Notes: generated from the sequence alone by a model not told the origin. Shown: positions 27,327 to 37,231, counted from the stretch's first letter. The stretch is DNA of 64,000 nucleotides from CAWBUW01 sp963792075 (GCA_963792075.1 CAWBUW010000002.1:744001-808000); one strand, 5' to 3'. A program made the numbers and translations.

Positions 27327-30300
27327 CGATCTGTTTGCTGACATCAACCGCCCAGAAAACGTACCCGTGCCTGAGGCGGAGCGGCCGCTTGTACCACGAG
27401 AGACTGACCTAAGCAGCCTGGTTGAGCCGGTCGTCAAGCCGCGAGAGCCTCGCAAGCCGGTGAATCAGCGCCGTGAACGTGATCGAAAACCTGTTGCCGC
27501 GACGGAAAAACCAATCCGGGCGGCAAAGCCGGAAGAAAAGATCACGCCTGTAAGCATGCAGCCGACCATCCCAGAGGTTATCCCGGCCGCGCCCACACCA
27601 GAGCCTGTGCTGCCTCTCTCTCGCCAGGCGCTGATACGCAGCGAAGAGGGGGAAACCAGACCATTGACCGAGGCCGGGCAGGCCAGCCTGAAGAGTTTGC
27701 AGCCGGTATTTCAAGCTGGACAGGTGGACTCTGCTTCCCAAACGGTTACGCCGGCAGTCATGGCGGTGCCTTTCATGGTGAGCGGCCAGGAACAAAAAGT
27801 TGGCCTGGTGGAAGTGGTGGATGACCGGCCCGCCCGTATTTGGAATGAGGACGAACGCTGGATTGTGGAGCAGGTGACAGACCAACTCTCGTTGGCGTTG
27901 GAAAATGCTCGTCTGTTCCAGGAAACCCAGGTCGCTCTGTCGGAAGTAGAAACCTTGTACGCGGTCACGCGGTCAGCCACGCGGTCGTTTGATGTCGAAG
28001 AGAACTTACAGGACATGCTGGCTCAGATCGTTCATGCAACAGGCTATGATTGTGGTCTGATCAGTACGACGACGATAACCGCCAGTGGTCTACCAGACCG
28101 GCTCAGGTTAGCTTCCGACTACAAGCTTCCTGCTCCGATGAAAGAGAACTTGATCAAGCGCGGCTTTGAGCATACGCTGTGCGAGCAGGTTTTCTTGCTG
28201 GCGGAACCGGTCGGCTTGCCAGATTTGAAACGGTCAATGCAGGATCCGCCAGAATTTATCCGCAAGGGGGAAGTGTCGTTGGATGGAGCGATCCAATTGG
28301 GTATCCTGGCTTATCAGGGTGTGCCGCTGATTTCTAAAGGCGTACCTTTGGGTACCTTATGTGTTTTCCGCCACCAACCAGGGGCGACACCCCCTTCGGC
28401 GCTTTCCCTGATGATTGCAGCGAGCCAGCAGATCGCGATTGCTATTGAAAATGCCCGCCTGTACCAGGATGAGCAGCGCCGCCGCCAGATCGCCGATACG
28501 CTGCGCGAGATCGCCAGCCTGGTCGGCGCCACGCTCGATTTACGCGTGGTCACCAATCGCCTGCTGGAACAACTGCCGAACTTGATTGAATTCCGCAAGG
28601 CCTCGATCCACATCGTCCAGGGAGATACACGGACGCTGATCGCGGGGAAAGGTTTTGATGTAGAGGCCTCGCTGGCCGAACCTGCTGAACTGCATCGCTC
28701 GATCAAAGATGATCCACTGGTTTCAACGGTGATACAGACGCGGCGGCCCCTGGTGCTTACGGATACACAAGATGATCCCCGCTGGGAAACGTTTCCGCAA
28801 ACGGCGGATATTCGCTCCTGGTTGTGCGCGCCGTTGGTCGCCGGCGAGCAAGTGGTGGGCCTGCTCTTTATGGATAATGACGTAGCCGGAAGTTACACGG
28901 ATGATACTGCGGTCCTGGCAAGCGCGTTCGCTGCGCAGGCGGCGGTGGCAATCCAGAACGCCAGCTTGTTCGAGCAAATCCAGCGTTCGCTGGCGGAAAC
29001 CGGCGCGTTGTACCAGGCCAGCGCCTCGCTTAACGCGGCAGCAACCTATGAAGATATTTTAAATGCTTTGCAGAATAATAGTGTGCTGGGGAGTGGCTCC
29101 TTCTCTACCGCGCTCTACCTGTTCGATCTTTACTGGCAGCCTGAACGGATGCCGGAAACTGCGGAAATCCTGGCGCAGGTATCAAGTGCCGGAGCGGACT
29201 CTGAACGAATGCAGATGTTAGCTGGGGCCGGCACGAAGTTTTCCATGAGTAATTACCCGGCAGTGATCCGCCAGTTGCGCCCGGATCATCCGCTACCATT
29301 GACTAACCTGGATACCGATCCAGACCTGGATGCTGTGACTCGGGAGCTCTTCCGCGATCAATATGGCGCACGCAGCGTGTTATTTGTGCCCCTGGTTGTA
29401 GGTGGCCGTTTTATCGGACTTATCAACGCGCTTTACCCGGAAGCCAGACAATTCACTGAAACTGACCTGCGCCAGGTGATGTCCCTGGCTGGCCAGGCTG
29501 GCGTGGCTGTACAAAACTTGCGCAGCCTGCAACTGGCTGAAATACGTGCGGTTGAGGCCCAGCGGCGCAGCCAGGAGTTGTCGTTAGTGAACCGCGTCGT
29601 AGCGGCTACGGTGTCTTCACCAGATTTGCGCCAGGTCTTAGACGCAGTGGCAGGTGAACTGATCGAAGTGTTCTCGCTTGGGAATGTGGTCATCGCGCTC
29701 CTGGATGAACTGGGCGTAGAGCTGTCAGTAGTGTCAGAACGCTCGCGCACTCCAGTGGAAACGCCCATGATCGGTCATAAGATCCCTGTGCCAGGCAATC
29801 CGGCGTTTGAACAGGTGATCTCGCAAAAACAACTTCAGGTAGTTCCCCAGGCCCAGGTGAACCCAAAGATTACCCCCCTGCATTCATGGATGCGACTGCG
29901 TCAAGTACAAACGATCGCTATCTTTCCATTAATCACCGGCGGGCGGGTGGTCGGCACGGTTTCGATGGACCTCCTGGAAGAAGATCGTACTTTCTCTCCG
30001 CAGGAATTGGACCTGGCGACCACGCTGGTCGGCCAGATTTCCACCTCCATTCAGAATGCTAACCTGTATGACCAGACACAGAAGGCACTTTCTGAGACGA
30101 ACTTGCTCTACCAGGCCTCTGCTGAACTGAACGTAGCACAGACTTATGAAGATATCCTGAGAATCTTGCGTTCGGCGACTCTGCTGGGAAGTGAAGCTGC
30201 GTCAAACGTATCGATTAACTTGTTCGATCGTACCTGGCAAGTGGGTGAGACAGAACAAATACCAGAATGGTCGAACCCCATCGCACGTTGGTCCTCAGCA

Positions 30301-33249
30301 GAGGCGGGCATAGCAGCAGGTAAGGCAAGCGACTTTCGTTTGTCCCTTGTGGGCATGAACACGGCGCGTTTCTTGTTCCGTCCAGATGTGGCGACCATCA
30401 TCCTGGACGCGGGCACTGATCCGCTGCTAGATGCCACCGCACGGGCGTTGTATGTTGAGCGCCTGGGCGCCCGATCCATGCTGGTGGCACCGTTGAACGT
30501 GGGAGGCCAGTTCATTGGTCATGTCACTGCAGTATATAGCGAGCGGATGCGTTTTCCAGACCAGGATGTGCGCGTGATGATGGCGCTGGCCGGCCAGGCT
30601 GCGGTAGCCATCCAGAACATTCGCCTGCTGGATGAAACCCGCCGGAGAGCCACTCAACTGGAAACAGCCGCCGAGATCGCCCGTGACACAACGGGCACCT
30701 TGACGTTGGATACACTCCTCAACCGTTCGGTAAACCTGATCCGTGACCGGTATGGTTATTATCATGCCTCGATCTTCCTGCTGGACGAAAACAGAAAGAA
30801 TGCGGTGGTGCATGAGTCGACCGGCCTGGCAGGCGAGGAAATGAAACGCAGTGGACACAGCCTGGAGGTCGGTTCGAAATCGGTGATTGGCCAGGTGACT
30901 GCCAGCGGTGAGACGCTGGTAATCAACGACATCCTCCAGGACCCCACACACCAGATCAACCCGCTGTTGCCTGATACGCGGGCGGAATTGGCCATCCCGC
31001 TGAAGATCGGTTTGCGCCAGGCAGGAACCCAGGCCGGCGAACGATCCACTTCGATCATCGGCGCGTTGGACGTACAGTCGAACCGCGTGGATGCCTTTAC
31101 TCAGGATGATGTCGCCGTGCTTCAGGTCCTGGCTGACCAGTTGGCTGTTGCGGTGGATAATGCCCGCTCCTATGAGCTGACACAGCGCGCGGTTGCAGAA
31201 ACCCGCCAACGAGCCCAGGAAATGGAAAACCTGTACCATGTAAGCCAATCTCTCGCGGGCACCACGCTGGGATCGGAAGAAATTGCTCAGACAATTGCTC
31301 GCTCGTTTATCGAGCTGCTCGAAGTGGAAGAAACGCTTGTATCGCTGTACGATCCCGAATACGAGGCAGTTCGCACGCTGGTGGATGCGGTACTTAAGGA
31401 GTCCGGAGAAGTTGAATTTATCGAAGCTTCGCCGGAGGATATGTTCTTGCTTTCGGACTATCCAGCCACTGAAAGGGTGATGCATGCTATACAACCGGCG
31501 GTGATCCAATCGTACAACTCTTCTGCAGATCCTGCCGAACTGGCGTACATGAAAGCCAACAAAGTGCAGACCCTGGTCATTTTGCCTTTGGCAACGAAAG
31601 GCCAGTCAATTGGTGTGATCGAGCTGGAGCTGAAATCGCGGCCGCGCCGGTTCGACATGGCGCAGCTTAGCTTGATGCTGACGATGTCTAACTCGGCTGC
31701 TACCGCCCTGGAAAATGCCCGCCTGTACGAAGAGCAAATCAACACATCTGAGAAACTGCGCGAATTGGACAAGCTGAAATCACAGTTCCTGGCGAATATG
31801 TCGCACGAACTACGTACACCGCTGAATTCCATCATCGGTTTCTCGCGGGTGATCTTGAAGGGGATTGATGGTCCAACCACGGACTTGCAGCAGCAGGACC
31901 TGTCTGCCATCCATTCCGCCGGCCAGCACTTGCTCAAGCTGATCAACGATGTGCTGGATATTTCCAAGATTGAAGCCGGCAAGATGGAACTGGCCTTCGA
32001 TGAGAACGTCAGCGTCCCCGACCTGATCACCGCGGCCATGTCCACCGCCGTGGGCTTGACCAAAGATAAACCGATCATGCTGGAACGCGATATCGAAGCG
32101 GATATCCCGACGGTGCGTGCTGATCCGACCCGCGTCCGCCAGGTGTTGATCAACTTCCTATCGAATGCTGCCAAGTTTACGGATGAAGGCACGATCAAGG
32201 TGACCGCGAGAACCCAAACAGGTCCTGTAGGAACGCCATTGGCGAACCGGCCTGAAGTTTGGGTCGGCGTGACTGATTCCGGTACAGGCATTGATCTTCC
32301 TGACCAGGTTAGACTGTTCCAGCCTTTCACGCAAGTCAATTCGTCTGCCACCCGCAAGGTGGGTGGTACTGGCCTGGGGCTTTCCATCTCGCGCTTACTG
32401 ATCGAAATGCACGGCGGCCGGATTGGTGTCGAATCGGAGCTGGGCAAAGGTTCTACGTTTTACTTTACATTGCCGCTGCCTTATGTTGAGCCAGAGGAGG
32501 CAGTCACGGATAAGATCATCCTGGTTATTGAAGATGACCCCAACGTGGTCAAGTTGTACGAGCGGTACATGGGTCCACACGGATACAAAGTTGTTGCTAT
32601 CACGGACCCCTTCCAGGCTGTCGAAGAGGCAAAGCAAATACAGCCTTATGCCATAATCCTGGATATCATGATGCCAGGACGCGACGGCTGGCAGGTGATG
32701 GAAGCTTTGAAGGCTGAACCTACCACACGTGGAATCCCGGTGGTCATTTGCTCCATTGTCGAGAACCAGGAGAAGGGTTTCTCGCTGGGCGCAGTAGATT
32801 ACCTGACCAAGCCGGTCCTTGAAGAAGATCTGATTTATGCACTGCGTCGACTGAACGGGGATGGTTCGATCCGCAATGTGCTCGTGATCGATGATGATCC
32901 TGATGACCTGCGGCTGGTGGAAAAGATTTTGACGAATAAAGGTGGTTTTCAGGTGAGGCAAGCACTGGGTGGTCCGGCTGGTCTGGTAGAGCTGCAGACC
33001 AACCCACCGAACGCGGTGATTCTGGATCTGTACATGCCCGAGCTGGATGGTTTTTCATTGTTGGAGATGATCCGCTCTGAGCCAATCCTGCACGATATCC
33101 CGGTGATCATTTTTACTGCTGGTGACCTGACGGATGAACAGCGCGAACGGCTGGCGCAGTTCTCCCAACAATTGATCCAAAAGAGTGCTTTCAAGGAAGA
33201 TGATTTGTTGACGAGCCTGGAAGGTTTACTCAATAGATTATCCTCCTAG
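27283..33249 (+). CDS. Giant soluble multi-GAF hybrid histidine kinase
   Basis: The 1988-residue protein has no transmembrane helix. A charged, Pro-rich N-terminus (1-125) leads to about eight GAF domains whose closing helices (ALENARL-like) fall near residues 206, 387, 556, 742, 922, 1110, 1289 and 1475; the first is incomplete. HisKA follows with the phospho-accepting His in MSHELRTPLNS (about 1508), then HATPase with the N box near 1625 and GTGLGLSIS near 1695. Two receivers come last, with acceptor Asp at about 1794 and 1915. It is the only kinase in the array and overlaps the ParA-like gene by 44 bp. The second receiver resembles the one fused to the threonine-synthase-like protein 20 bp downstream. 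Confidence 0.88.
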   Translation: MSKSETPKKLQKRIDDLFADINRPENVPVPEAERPLVPRETDLSSLVEPVVKPREPRKPVNQRRERDRKPVAATEKPIRAAKPEEKITPVSMQPTIPEVIPAAPTPEPVLPLSRQALIRSEEGETRPLTEAGQASLKSLQPVFQAGQVDSASQTVTPAVMAVPFMVSGQEQKVGLVEVVDDRPARIWNEDERWIVEQVTDQLSLALENARLFQETQVALSEVETLYAVTRSATRSFDVEENLQDMLAQIVHATGYDCGLISTTTITASGLPDRLRLASDYKLPAPMKENLIKRGFEHTLCEQVFLLAEPVGLPDLKRSMQDPPEFIRKGEVSLDGAIQLGILAYQGVPLISKGVPLGTLCVFRHQPGATPPSALSLMIAASQQIAIAIENARLYQDEQRRRQIADTLREIASLVGATLDLRVVTNRLLEQLPNLIEFRKASIHIVQGDTRTLIAGKGFDVEASLAEPAELHRSIKDDPLVSTVIQTRRPLVLTDTQDDPRWETFPQTADIRSWLCAPLVAGEQVVGLLFMDNDVAGSYTDDTAVLASAFAAQAAVAIQNASLFEQIQRSLAETGALYQASASLNAAATYEDILNALQNNSVLGSGSFSTALYLFDLYWQPERMPETAEILAQVSSAGADSERMQMLAGAGTKFSMSNYPAVIRQLRPDHPLPLTNLDTDPDLDAVTRELFRDQYGARSVLFVPLVVGGRFIGLINALYPEARQFTETDLRQVMSLAGQAGVAVQNLRSLQLAEIRAVEAQRRSQELSLVNRVVAATVSSPDLRQVLDAVAGELIEVFSLGNVVIALLDELGVELSVVSERSRTPVETPMIGHKIPVPGNPAFEQVISQKQLQVVPQAQVNPKITPLHSWMRLRQVQTIAIFPLITGGRVVGTVSMDLLEEDRTFSPQELDLATTLVGQISTSIQNANLYDQTQKALSETNLLYQASAELNVAQTYEDILRILRSATLLGSEAASNVSINLFDRTWQVGETEQIPEWSNPIARWSSAEAGIAAGKASDFRLSLVGMNTARFLFRPDVATIILDAGTDPLLDATARALYVERLGARSMLVAPLNVGGQFIGHVTAVYSERMRFPDQDVRVMMALAGQAAVAIQNIRLLDETRRRATQLETAAEIARDTTGTLTLDTLLNRSVNLIRDRYGYYHASIFLLDENRKNAVVHESTGLAGEEMKRSGHSLEVGSKSVIGQVTASGETLVINDILQDPTHQINPLLPDTRAELAIPLKIGLRQAGTQAGERSTSIIGALDVQSNRVDAFTQDDVAVLQVLADQLAVAVDNARSYELTQRAVAETRQRAQEMENLYHVSQSLAGTTLGSEEIAQTIARSFIELLEVEETLVSLYDPEYEAVRTLVDAVLKESGEVEFIEASPEDMFLLSDYPATERVMHAIQPAVIQSYNSSADPAELAYMKANKVQTLVILPLATKGQSIGVIELELKSRPRRFDMAQLSLMLTMSNSAATALENARLYEEQINTSEKLRELDKLKSQFLANMSHELRTPLNSIIGFSRVILKGIDGPTTDLQQQDLSAIHSAGQHLLKLINDVLDISKIEAGKMELAFDENVSVPDLITAAMSTAVGLTKDKPIMLERDIEADIPTVRADPTRVRQVLINFLSNAAKFTDEGTIKVTARTQTGPVGTPLANRPEVWVGVTDSGTGIDLPDQVRLFQPFTQVNSSATRKVGGTGLGLSISRLLIEMHGGRIGVESELGKGSTFYFTLPLPYVEPEEAVTDKIILVIEDDPNVVKLYERYMGPHGYKVVAITDPFQAVEEAKQIQPYAIILDIMMPGRDGWQVMEALKAEPTTRGIPVVICSIVENQEKGFSLGAVDYLTKPVLEEDLIYALRRLNGDGSIRNVLVIDDDPDDLRLVEKILTNKGGFQVRQALGGPAGLVELQTNPPNAVILDLYMPELDGFSLLEMIRSEPILHDIPVIIFTAGDLTDEQRERLAQFSQQLIQKSAFKEDDLLTSLEGLLNRLSS

Positions 33250-33269
33250 CAAAAAGTAGGAGTATCTTC

Positions 33270-35060
33270 ATGTCCCTTTTCAATGCTCCCCCCGCCGAAA
33301 CATTTGCCAGGGTCCACGTTGTCGTGGAGTGCCTGGACTGCCACAGTTTCTCTCCCTATTCGTTGACCGCGACCACCTGTCCCCACTGCGGCGGGCAGTG
33401 GTTTGAGGCGCGCTATGATTACGCTGCCATCGCCCCCCGGCTGCCCGATCTGGCTGCCTTGCGCCCGAATGACGTCTGGCGATACAAAGAGGTGCTGCCG
33501 ATCAAGGGCCCAAACCCGTTACTTACCATGGGGGAGGGTGGAACCCCATTAATCCAGGTGGCGAACCTGGGGCTGATGCTGGGCTCAAGCAATATCTTTG
33601 TAAAAGACGAACGCCAGGGCCCGACCCATTCCTTCAAAGACCGGCAGGCCGCTCTTTCTGTGGCCGCCTTGAAGGAAGCGGGGATCACTGAGTTTGTGCT
33701 GGCCTCGACAGGGAATGTGGCCATCGCATATTCGGCTTTTTCTTCCCGTGCCGGCATCAAGCTGTGGGCTTTTCTCACTTCGCTCGTGCCGGGTGAAAAA
33801 ATGCGTGAAGTGGCAATTTATGGCACCCAGGTAGTGAAGGTAACCGCCTCTTATGACACTGCCAAGAACCTGGCAGCGGAATTCGCCCGCCAGCGTGGAT
33901 TATACCTGGAGCGCGGCTCGCGTTCGGTTACCTCAGTAGAGGCGATGAAAACGATTGCCTATGAGGTTTCGGAACAGTTGGCGCAAAGACTGGGCCCTGC
34001 ACCCGTCGAACGCCGGCCTGATTCACTCTATCCTGCGCCGCCTCCCTGGCGCGCTCCGGATTGGTATATTCAGGCAATTTCAGGTGGACTGGGTCCACAG
34101 GGCGTGCTGAAGGGTTTCGAGGAACTATACGAAATGGGGCTGACCGACAAAATCCCCGCAGTAGCAGGAATCCAGACCGAAGGCTGTGCTCCTATGGTGC
34201 ATGCCTGGAAGCAGGGCCTGGAGCAAGCTGAGCCAGTGCGCAACCCGCGCACCCACATCGCGACCCTCTCCACTGGAGACCCGGGCCGGACTTATTCCTG
34301 GCTGCGCCAGCGTATGCTGCGCGCCCAGGAGATCGGCGCGGGCGGCGGTGGGGCATTCGAAATGGTCACAGACGAGGATGCTTTCCGGACCATTCATATC
34401 ATCGCGAAACTGGAAGGCCTGTCTGTTGAACCGGCCTCTGCAGTAGGGTTTGCCGGGCTGATTAAGCTGGTTCGGGCGGGGGTGATCAAGCCAAATGAGA
34501 TCGTGGTCATCAACTGCACCGGGCACACCATGTCGATCGAGAAAGAAATCCTGGGCGAAAACTGGGCGCGCACCGTAGCGCCGGTTAGCACCGGCGCTGT
34601 GGCTACCACCGCAGCAGTACAGCGCGGGCCTATCCCCGAGTTGCCAGAAGAAGGCTTGTTGGCTGCGCTGTCGCGGGTCACCTCAGAGCGCTACCCGCGT
34701 ATATTGGTTGTAGATGACACTCCCGATCCGCGGAGGCTGATCCTGAGGATTCTACAAACTCAAGGAAACTATACCTTGTTCGAGGCGACCAATGGGCGCG
34801 AAGCGATCGAAGTCGCCCAACGGGAACTGCCTGACTTAATCATCCTGGACCTGATGATGCCCGAGGTGGATGGTTTTGCTGTTCTGGACGCATTGAAAGC
34901 GGATCCCCAGACTGAGACGATCCCGGTGATCGTGGTGACAGCCAAAGAACTTACTGCTGAAGAAAAACGCCGCCTGGCAGGCCGCATCCATCTCTTGATG
35001 CAGAAGGGGTCTTTTATGGGGGAAGACCTGAGCGATGAGGTAAAATCACTGCTCCGCTAG
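33270..35060 (+). CDS. Threonine-synthase-like PLP enzyme fused to a receiver domain
   Basis: The 596-residue protein starts after AGGAG. Residues 16-45 form a CxxC/CxxC zinc ribbon, as in some threonine synthases. The PLP enzyme core (60-460) has the Schiff-base Lys at about 123 in THSFKDRQA, the phosphate-binding STGNVAIAYSAF and ISGGLGPQGVLKG. Known threonine synthases convert O-phosphohomoserine to threonine. A linker leads to a complete receiver (about 482-596) with VVDD, the acceptor Asp at about 527 in IILDLMMPEVDG, VTAKE and QKGSF. The fusion lies 20 bp after the giant kinase gene. Phospho-control of the enzyme, or use of the PLP fold as a sensor, are both possible; neither is shown. 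Confidence 0.85.
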   Translation: MSLFNAPPAETFARVHVVVECLDCHSFSPYSLTATTCPHCGGQWFEARYDYAAIAPRLPDLAALRPNDVWRYKEVLPIKGPNPLLTMGEGGTPLIQVANLGLMLGSSNIFVKDERQGPTHSFKDRQAALSVAALKEAGITEFVLASTGNVAIAYSAFSSRAGIKLWAFLTSLVPGEKMREVAIYGTQVVKVTASYDTAKNLAAEFARQRGLYLERGSRSVTSVEAMKTIAYEVSEQLAQRLGPAPVERRPDSLYPAPPPWRAPDWYIQAISGGLGPQGVLKGFEELYEMGLTDKIPAVAGIQTEGCAPMVHAWKQGLEQAEPVRNPRTHIATLSTGDPGRTYSWLRQRMLRAQEIGAGGGGAFEMVTDEDAFRTIHIIAKLEGLSVEPASAVGFAGLIKLVRAGVIKPNEIVVINCTGHTMSIEKEILGENWARTVAPVSTGAVATTAAVQRGPIPELPEEGLLAALSRVTSERYPRILVVDDTPDPRRLILRILQTQGNYTLFEATNGREAIEVAQRELPDLIILDLMMPEVDGFAVLDALKADPQTETIPVIVVTAKELTAEEKRRLAGRIHLLMQKGSFMGEDLSDEVKSLLR

Positions 35061-35072
35061 ATTTAAACTTGT

Positions 35073-36101
35073 TTGGGGCCCGGCCCGGGGAAGAATCATT
35101 TGCCTGCTCATTTCAGCCGCTCACTGCCACCCAGAATCAATCTCTCTCCGCGGGGGAGAGGCGTAGTCGCGGCTCTTTTTTCGGCATTTTTCCTGGGTAT
35201 GGCGCCTGTTTTTGGGAAGGCAGCCATCCGTTTGGGCATGTCGTCTTATGCGGTGGTCGCACTGCGTACCTCGTTCGCCGCGGGTTTGCTGTTTTTGGTC
35301 ATTTTCTATTACAAGCGGCCATTTCTGTACATCTACCCGGCGGGTCTATTGGGATGCGTGTTGGCAGGTGGGATCAACGGACTTGGATCTTTATTTTTTT
35401 ACGGTTCCTTAACTCGTATTGATGCCAGCTTGGGGCAGTTGCTCTATTCGCTGTACCCTTTATTCGTCGTGATCTTTTTGTGGATCGATGGTCAGCCTCC
35501 CACACGCCTGACATTGGTGCGGATTCTCTTGATGCTACCGGCCATTTTCTTGTTGACCCGCGCAGACATCCAGCAGGTAGATCTGGTTGGGATGTTAATG
35601 ATGCTGATCGCATCTGCATTGTACGCGCTGCATCTGCCTGTCAACCAGCGTGTGCTGTACGATATGCCTGCCCCAACCGTCACTTTGTACACACTGATGG
35701 CAATGAGCGGTGTGGTGGTGCCGGCGTATTTCATTTCCCTGCTGTTTGGGCAAACACCAATTTTCCCGGCGTTGAGCCTGGCCTGGAGACCTGTCTTAGG
35801 GTTAACCCTGGTTACTTTTATTTCGCGTCTGTCGCTGTTCCTGGGGGTAAAAAACCTGGGAGGCGTGCAGACAGCTCTTTTGGGGTTGAGTGAAATGCTG
35901 GTTACGCTGCTGTTTTCTTTTATTTGGCTGGGTGAGCGGTTGAGCTTGCAGCAGTGGCTGGGGGTGGGTATCCTGCTGAGCAGCATCCTTCTGGTCATGC
36001 TGGACAAAACGCCTCCCCCTCGGCGTTCGCGAATAAGCTGGTTAAACTGGTTGCGGCCCCCAGGATTATCAAAAGATATTCCATGGCCGATGGATCAATA
36101 A
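35073..36101 (+). CDS. EamA-family (DMT superfamily) transporter
   Basis: This protein of about 342 residues has ten predicted transmembrane helices in two EamA halves, beginning GVVAALFSAFFLGMAPVFGKAAIRLG and with the second half starting near MLMMLIASALYALHLPVNQ. DMT exporters move metabolites or amino acids across the inner membrane. The start is uncertain: TTG at 35073 or TTG at 35100 both precede the first helix and no ATG is well placed. It follows the threonine-synthase/receiver fusion by 12 bp. Export of threonine or another amino acid is a possible link but cannot be shown from sequence. Confidence 0.8.
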   Translation: MGPGPGKNHLPAHFSRSLPPRINLSPRGRGVVAALFSAFFLGMAPVFGKAAIRLGMSSYAVVALRTSFAAGLLFLVIFYYKRPFLYIYPAGLLGCVLAGGINGLGSLFFYGSLTRIDASLGQLLYSLYPLFVVIFLWIDGQPPTRLTLVRILLMLPAIFLLTRADIQQVDLVGMLMMLIASALYALHLPVNQRVLYDMPAPTVTLYTLMAMSGVVVPAYFISLLFGQTPIFPALSLAWRPVLGLTLVTFISRLSLFLGVKNLGGVQTALLGLSEMLVTLLFSFIWLGERLSLQQWLGVGILLSSILLVMLDKTPPPRRSRISWLNWLRPPGLSKDIPWPMDQ

Positions 36102-36114
36102 GTATCCGTTCTTT

Positions 36115-36163
36115 AAAATGTAGGGGCTTGTGCGGGCGAAGCCCGCACAAGCCCCTACATTTT
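36115..36163. terminator. Palindrome between convergent genes, 23-bp arms, GAA loop
   Basis: Arms 36115-36137 and 36141-36163 are perfect inverted complements closing a GAA loop (apex GCGAAGC). It lies between the ends of the EamA gene (+) and the response regulator gene (-). Short T-runs flank both sides, which fits a bidirectional terminator. Confidence 0.75.
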
Positions 36164-36166
36164 GCG

Positions 36167-37171
36167 TTACGGGTGCAGCTCAAACATGTAGCCGGTACCA
36201 CGGATGCTGCGGATCCATTTCCGTCCGCCGGGGAATAATTCTAGCTTGCGTCGTAAGCGGCTGATCAAGGGACGCAGCACCTCAGTTGCATCCGAATCGA
36301 GGGCCTCATAGCCTTGCACCAGGGTTATCAGCTCACGATGCGTGAAAACCCTGCCAGGGTTTTCAACGAAGATCTCCATCATCTTGCCCTCGGTGGGGGT
36401 AAGCGAGATGTGTAGCGTTGCGGTGCGCCGGCTAAATTCGGTCTGGTCACCCGGGCTCTTCCACATTTCACGTCGGATCAGGTCAATCATCATTCCTTGC
36501 TCCAACTTGTGCATCTGGGAAGAGGGTTTGACCAGGCCCTGTTGGGTTTCGACTGCCGAGCCGGTTTGGGCGGGTGATAATGGCGCAGCGCGCGTCTGGC
36601 TATCTTCAACATTGCCCGTTGCAACTGAACGCAACGCTTGCAGCGAGGTTCCTAATTTATCCAGCGATTGGGACATCTCAGAGGCGATAGATTTCGCAGA
36701 GTTCAATGCAGCTTCTTGGGCTTGTTTACGCAATGTTTCCTTGCGGTGCAGCAGCGCTTTTTCCAGGGCAGCCAGGATTTCTTCAGGAGTGGCCGGCTTG
36801 AGCAGATAATCCAGCGCACTATAACGCAGCGCTTCGATGGCTGTTTCCAGGGAGCCGTGAGCAGTCAGAAATATCACTGGTGTATCGGGCATATGATCGG
36901 CAGCAAAGCGCAAGACCTTCAAACCTGCTTGCTCATCGGTGATACCCTGACCGGGCAGCGGTTGGGTGTCTGGCATACGCAGATCGAGTAAGATTACATC
37001 AAACGTTTTTTGTTTTAAGACCTGGATCGCCTGTGTGGCATTCGCCGCACCCTCCACCTGGTATCCTTCCAGGCGCAAAATCTCAGTGAGTGATCGGCGG
37101 GCATTTTCTTCATCATCTACTACACAGACCCACGCCTGGCCCTTTTCGGATAATGAAATTTTATCGCTCAT
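36167..37171 (-). CDS. OmpR-type response regulator
   Basis: The 334-residue protein has an N-terminal receiver (about 13-140) with VVDDEEN and the acceptor Asp at about 63 in LLDLRMPD. A roughly 90-residue linker and a C-terminal winged-helix DNA-binding domain follow (about 245-332: LTPTEGKMMEIFVENPGRVF, then VEVLRP-like and RSIRGTGYMFEL). Two features are unusual: about 15 extra residues (TQPLPGQGITDEQAG) directly after the acceptor loop, and a long variable linker. It is the last gene of a three-gene operon behind two histidine kinases, its likely partners. Its DNA targets are unknown. Confidence 0.88.
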   Translation of the reverse strand: MSDKISLSEKGQAWVCVVDDEENARRSLTEILRLEGYQVEGAANATQAIQVLKQKTFDVILLDLRMPDTQPLPGQGITDEQAGLKVLRFAADHMPDTPVIFLTAHGSLETAIEALRYSALDYLLKPATPEEILAALEKALLHRKETLRKQAQEAALNSAKSIASEMSQSLDKLGTSLQALRSVATGNVEDSQTRAAPLSPAQTGSAVETQQGLVKPSSQMHKLEQGMMIDLIRREMWKSPGDQTEFSRRTATLHISLTPTEGKMMEIFVENPGRVFTHRELITLVQGYEALDSDATEVLRPLISRLRRKLELFPGGRKWIRSIRGTGYMFELHP

Positions 37172-37231
37172 ATTCCGGTCGCCTCCTGTAATTTTTGGGG
37201 ATCACCCACTGGGTTTCGATAAGCCTGCATT

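Noticed and set aside
30427..31509. Long - strand open frame (360 codons) inside the giant kinase gene
   Set aside because: It is antisense to GAF-domain coding sequence, with no ribosome site or domain.
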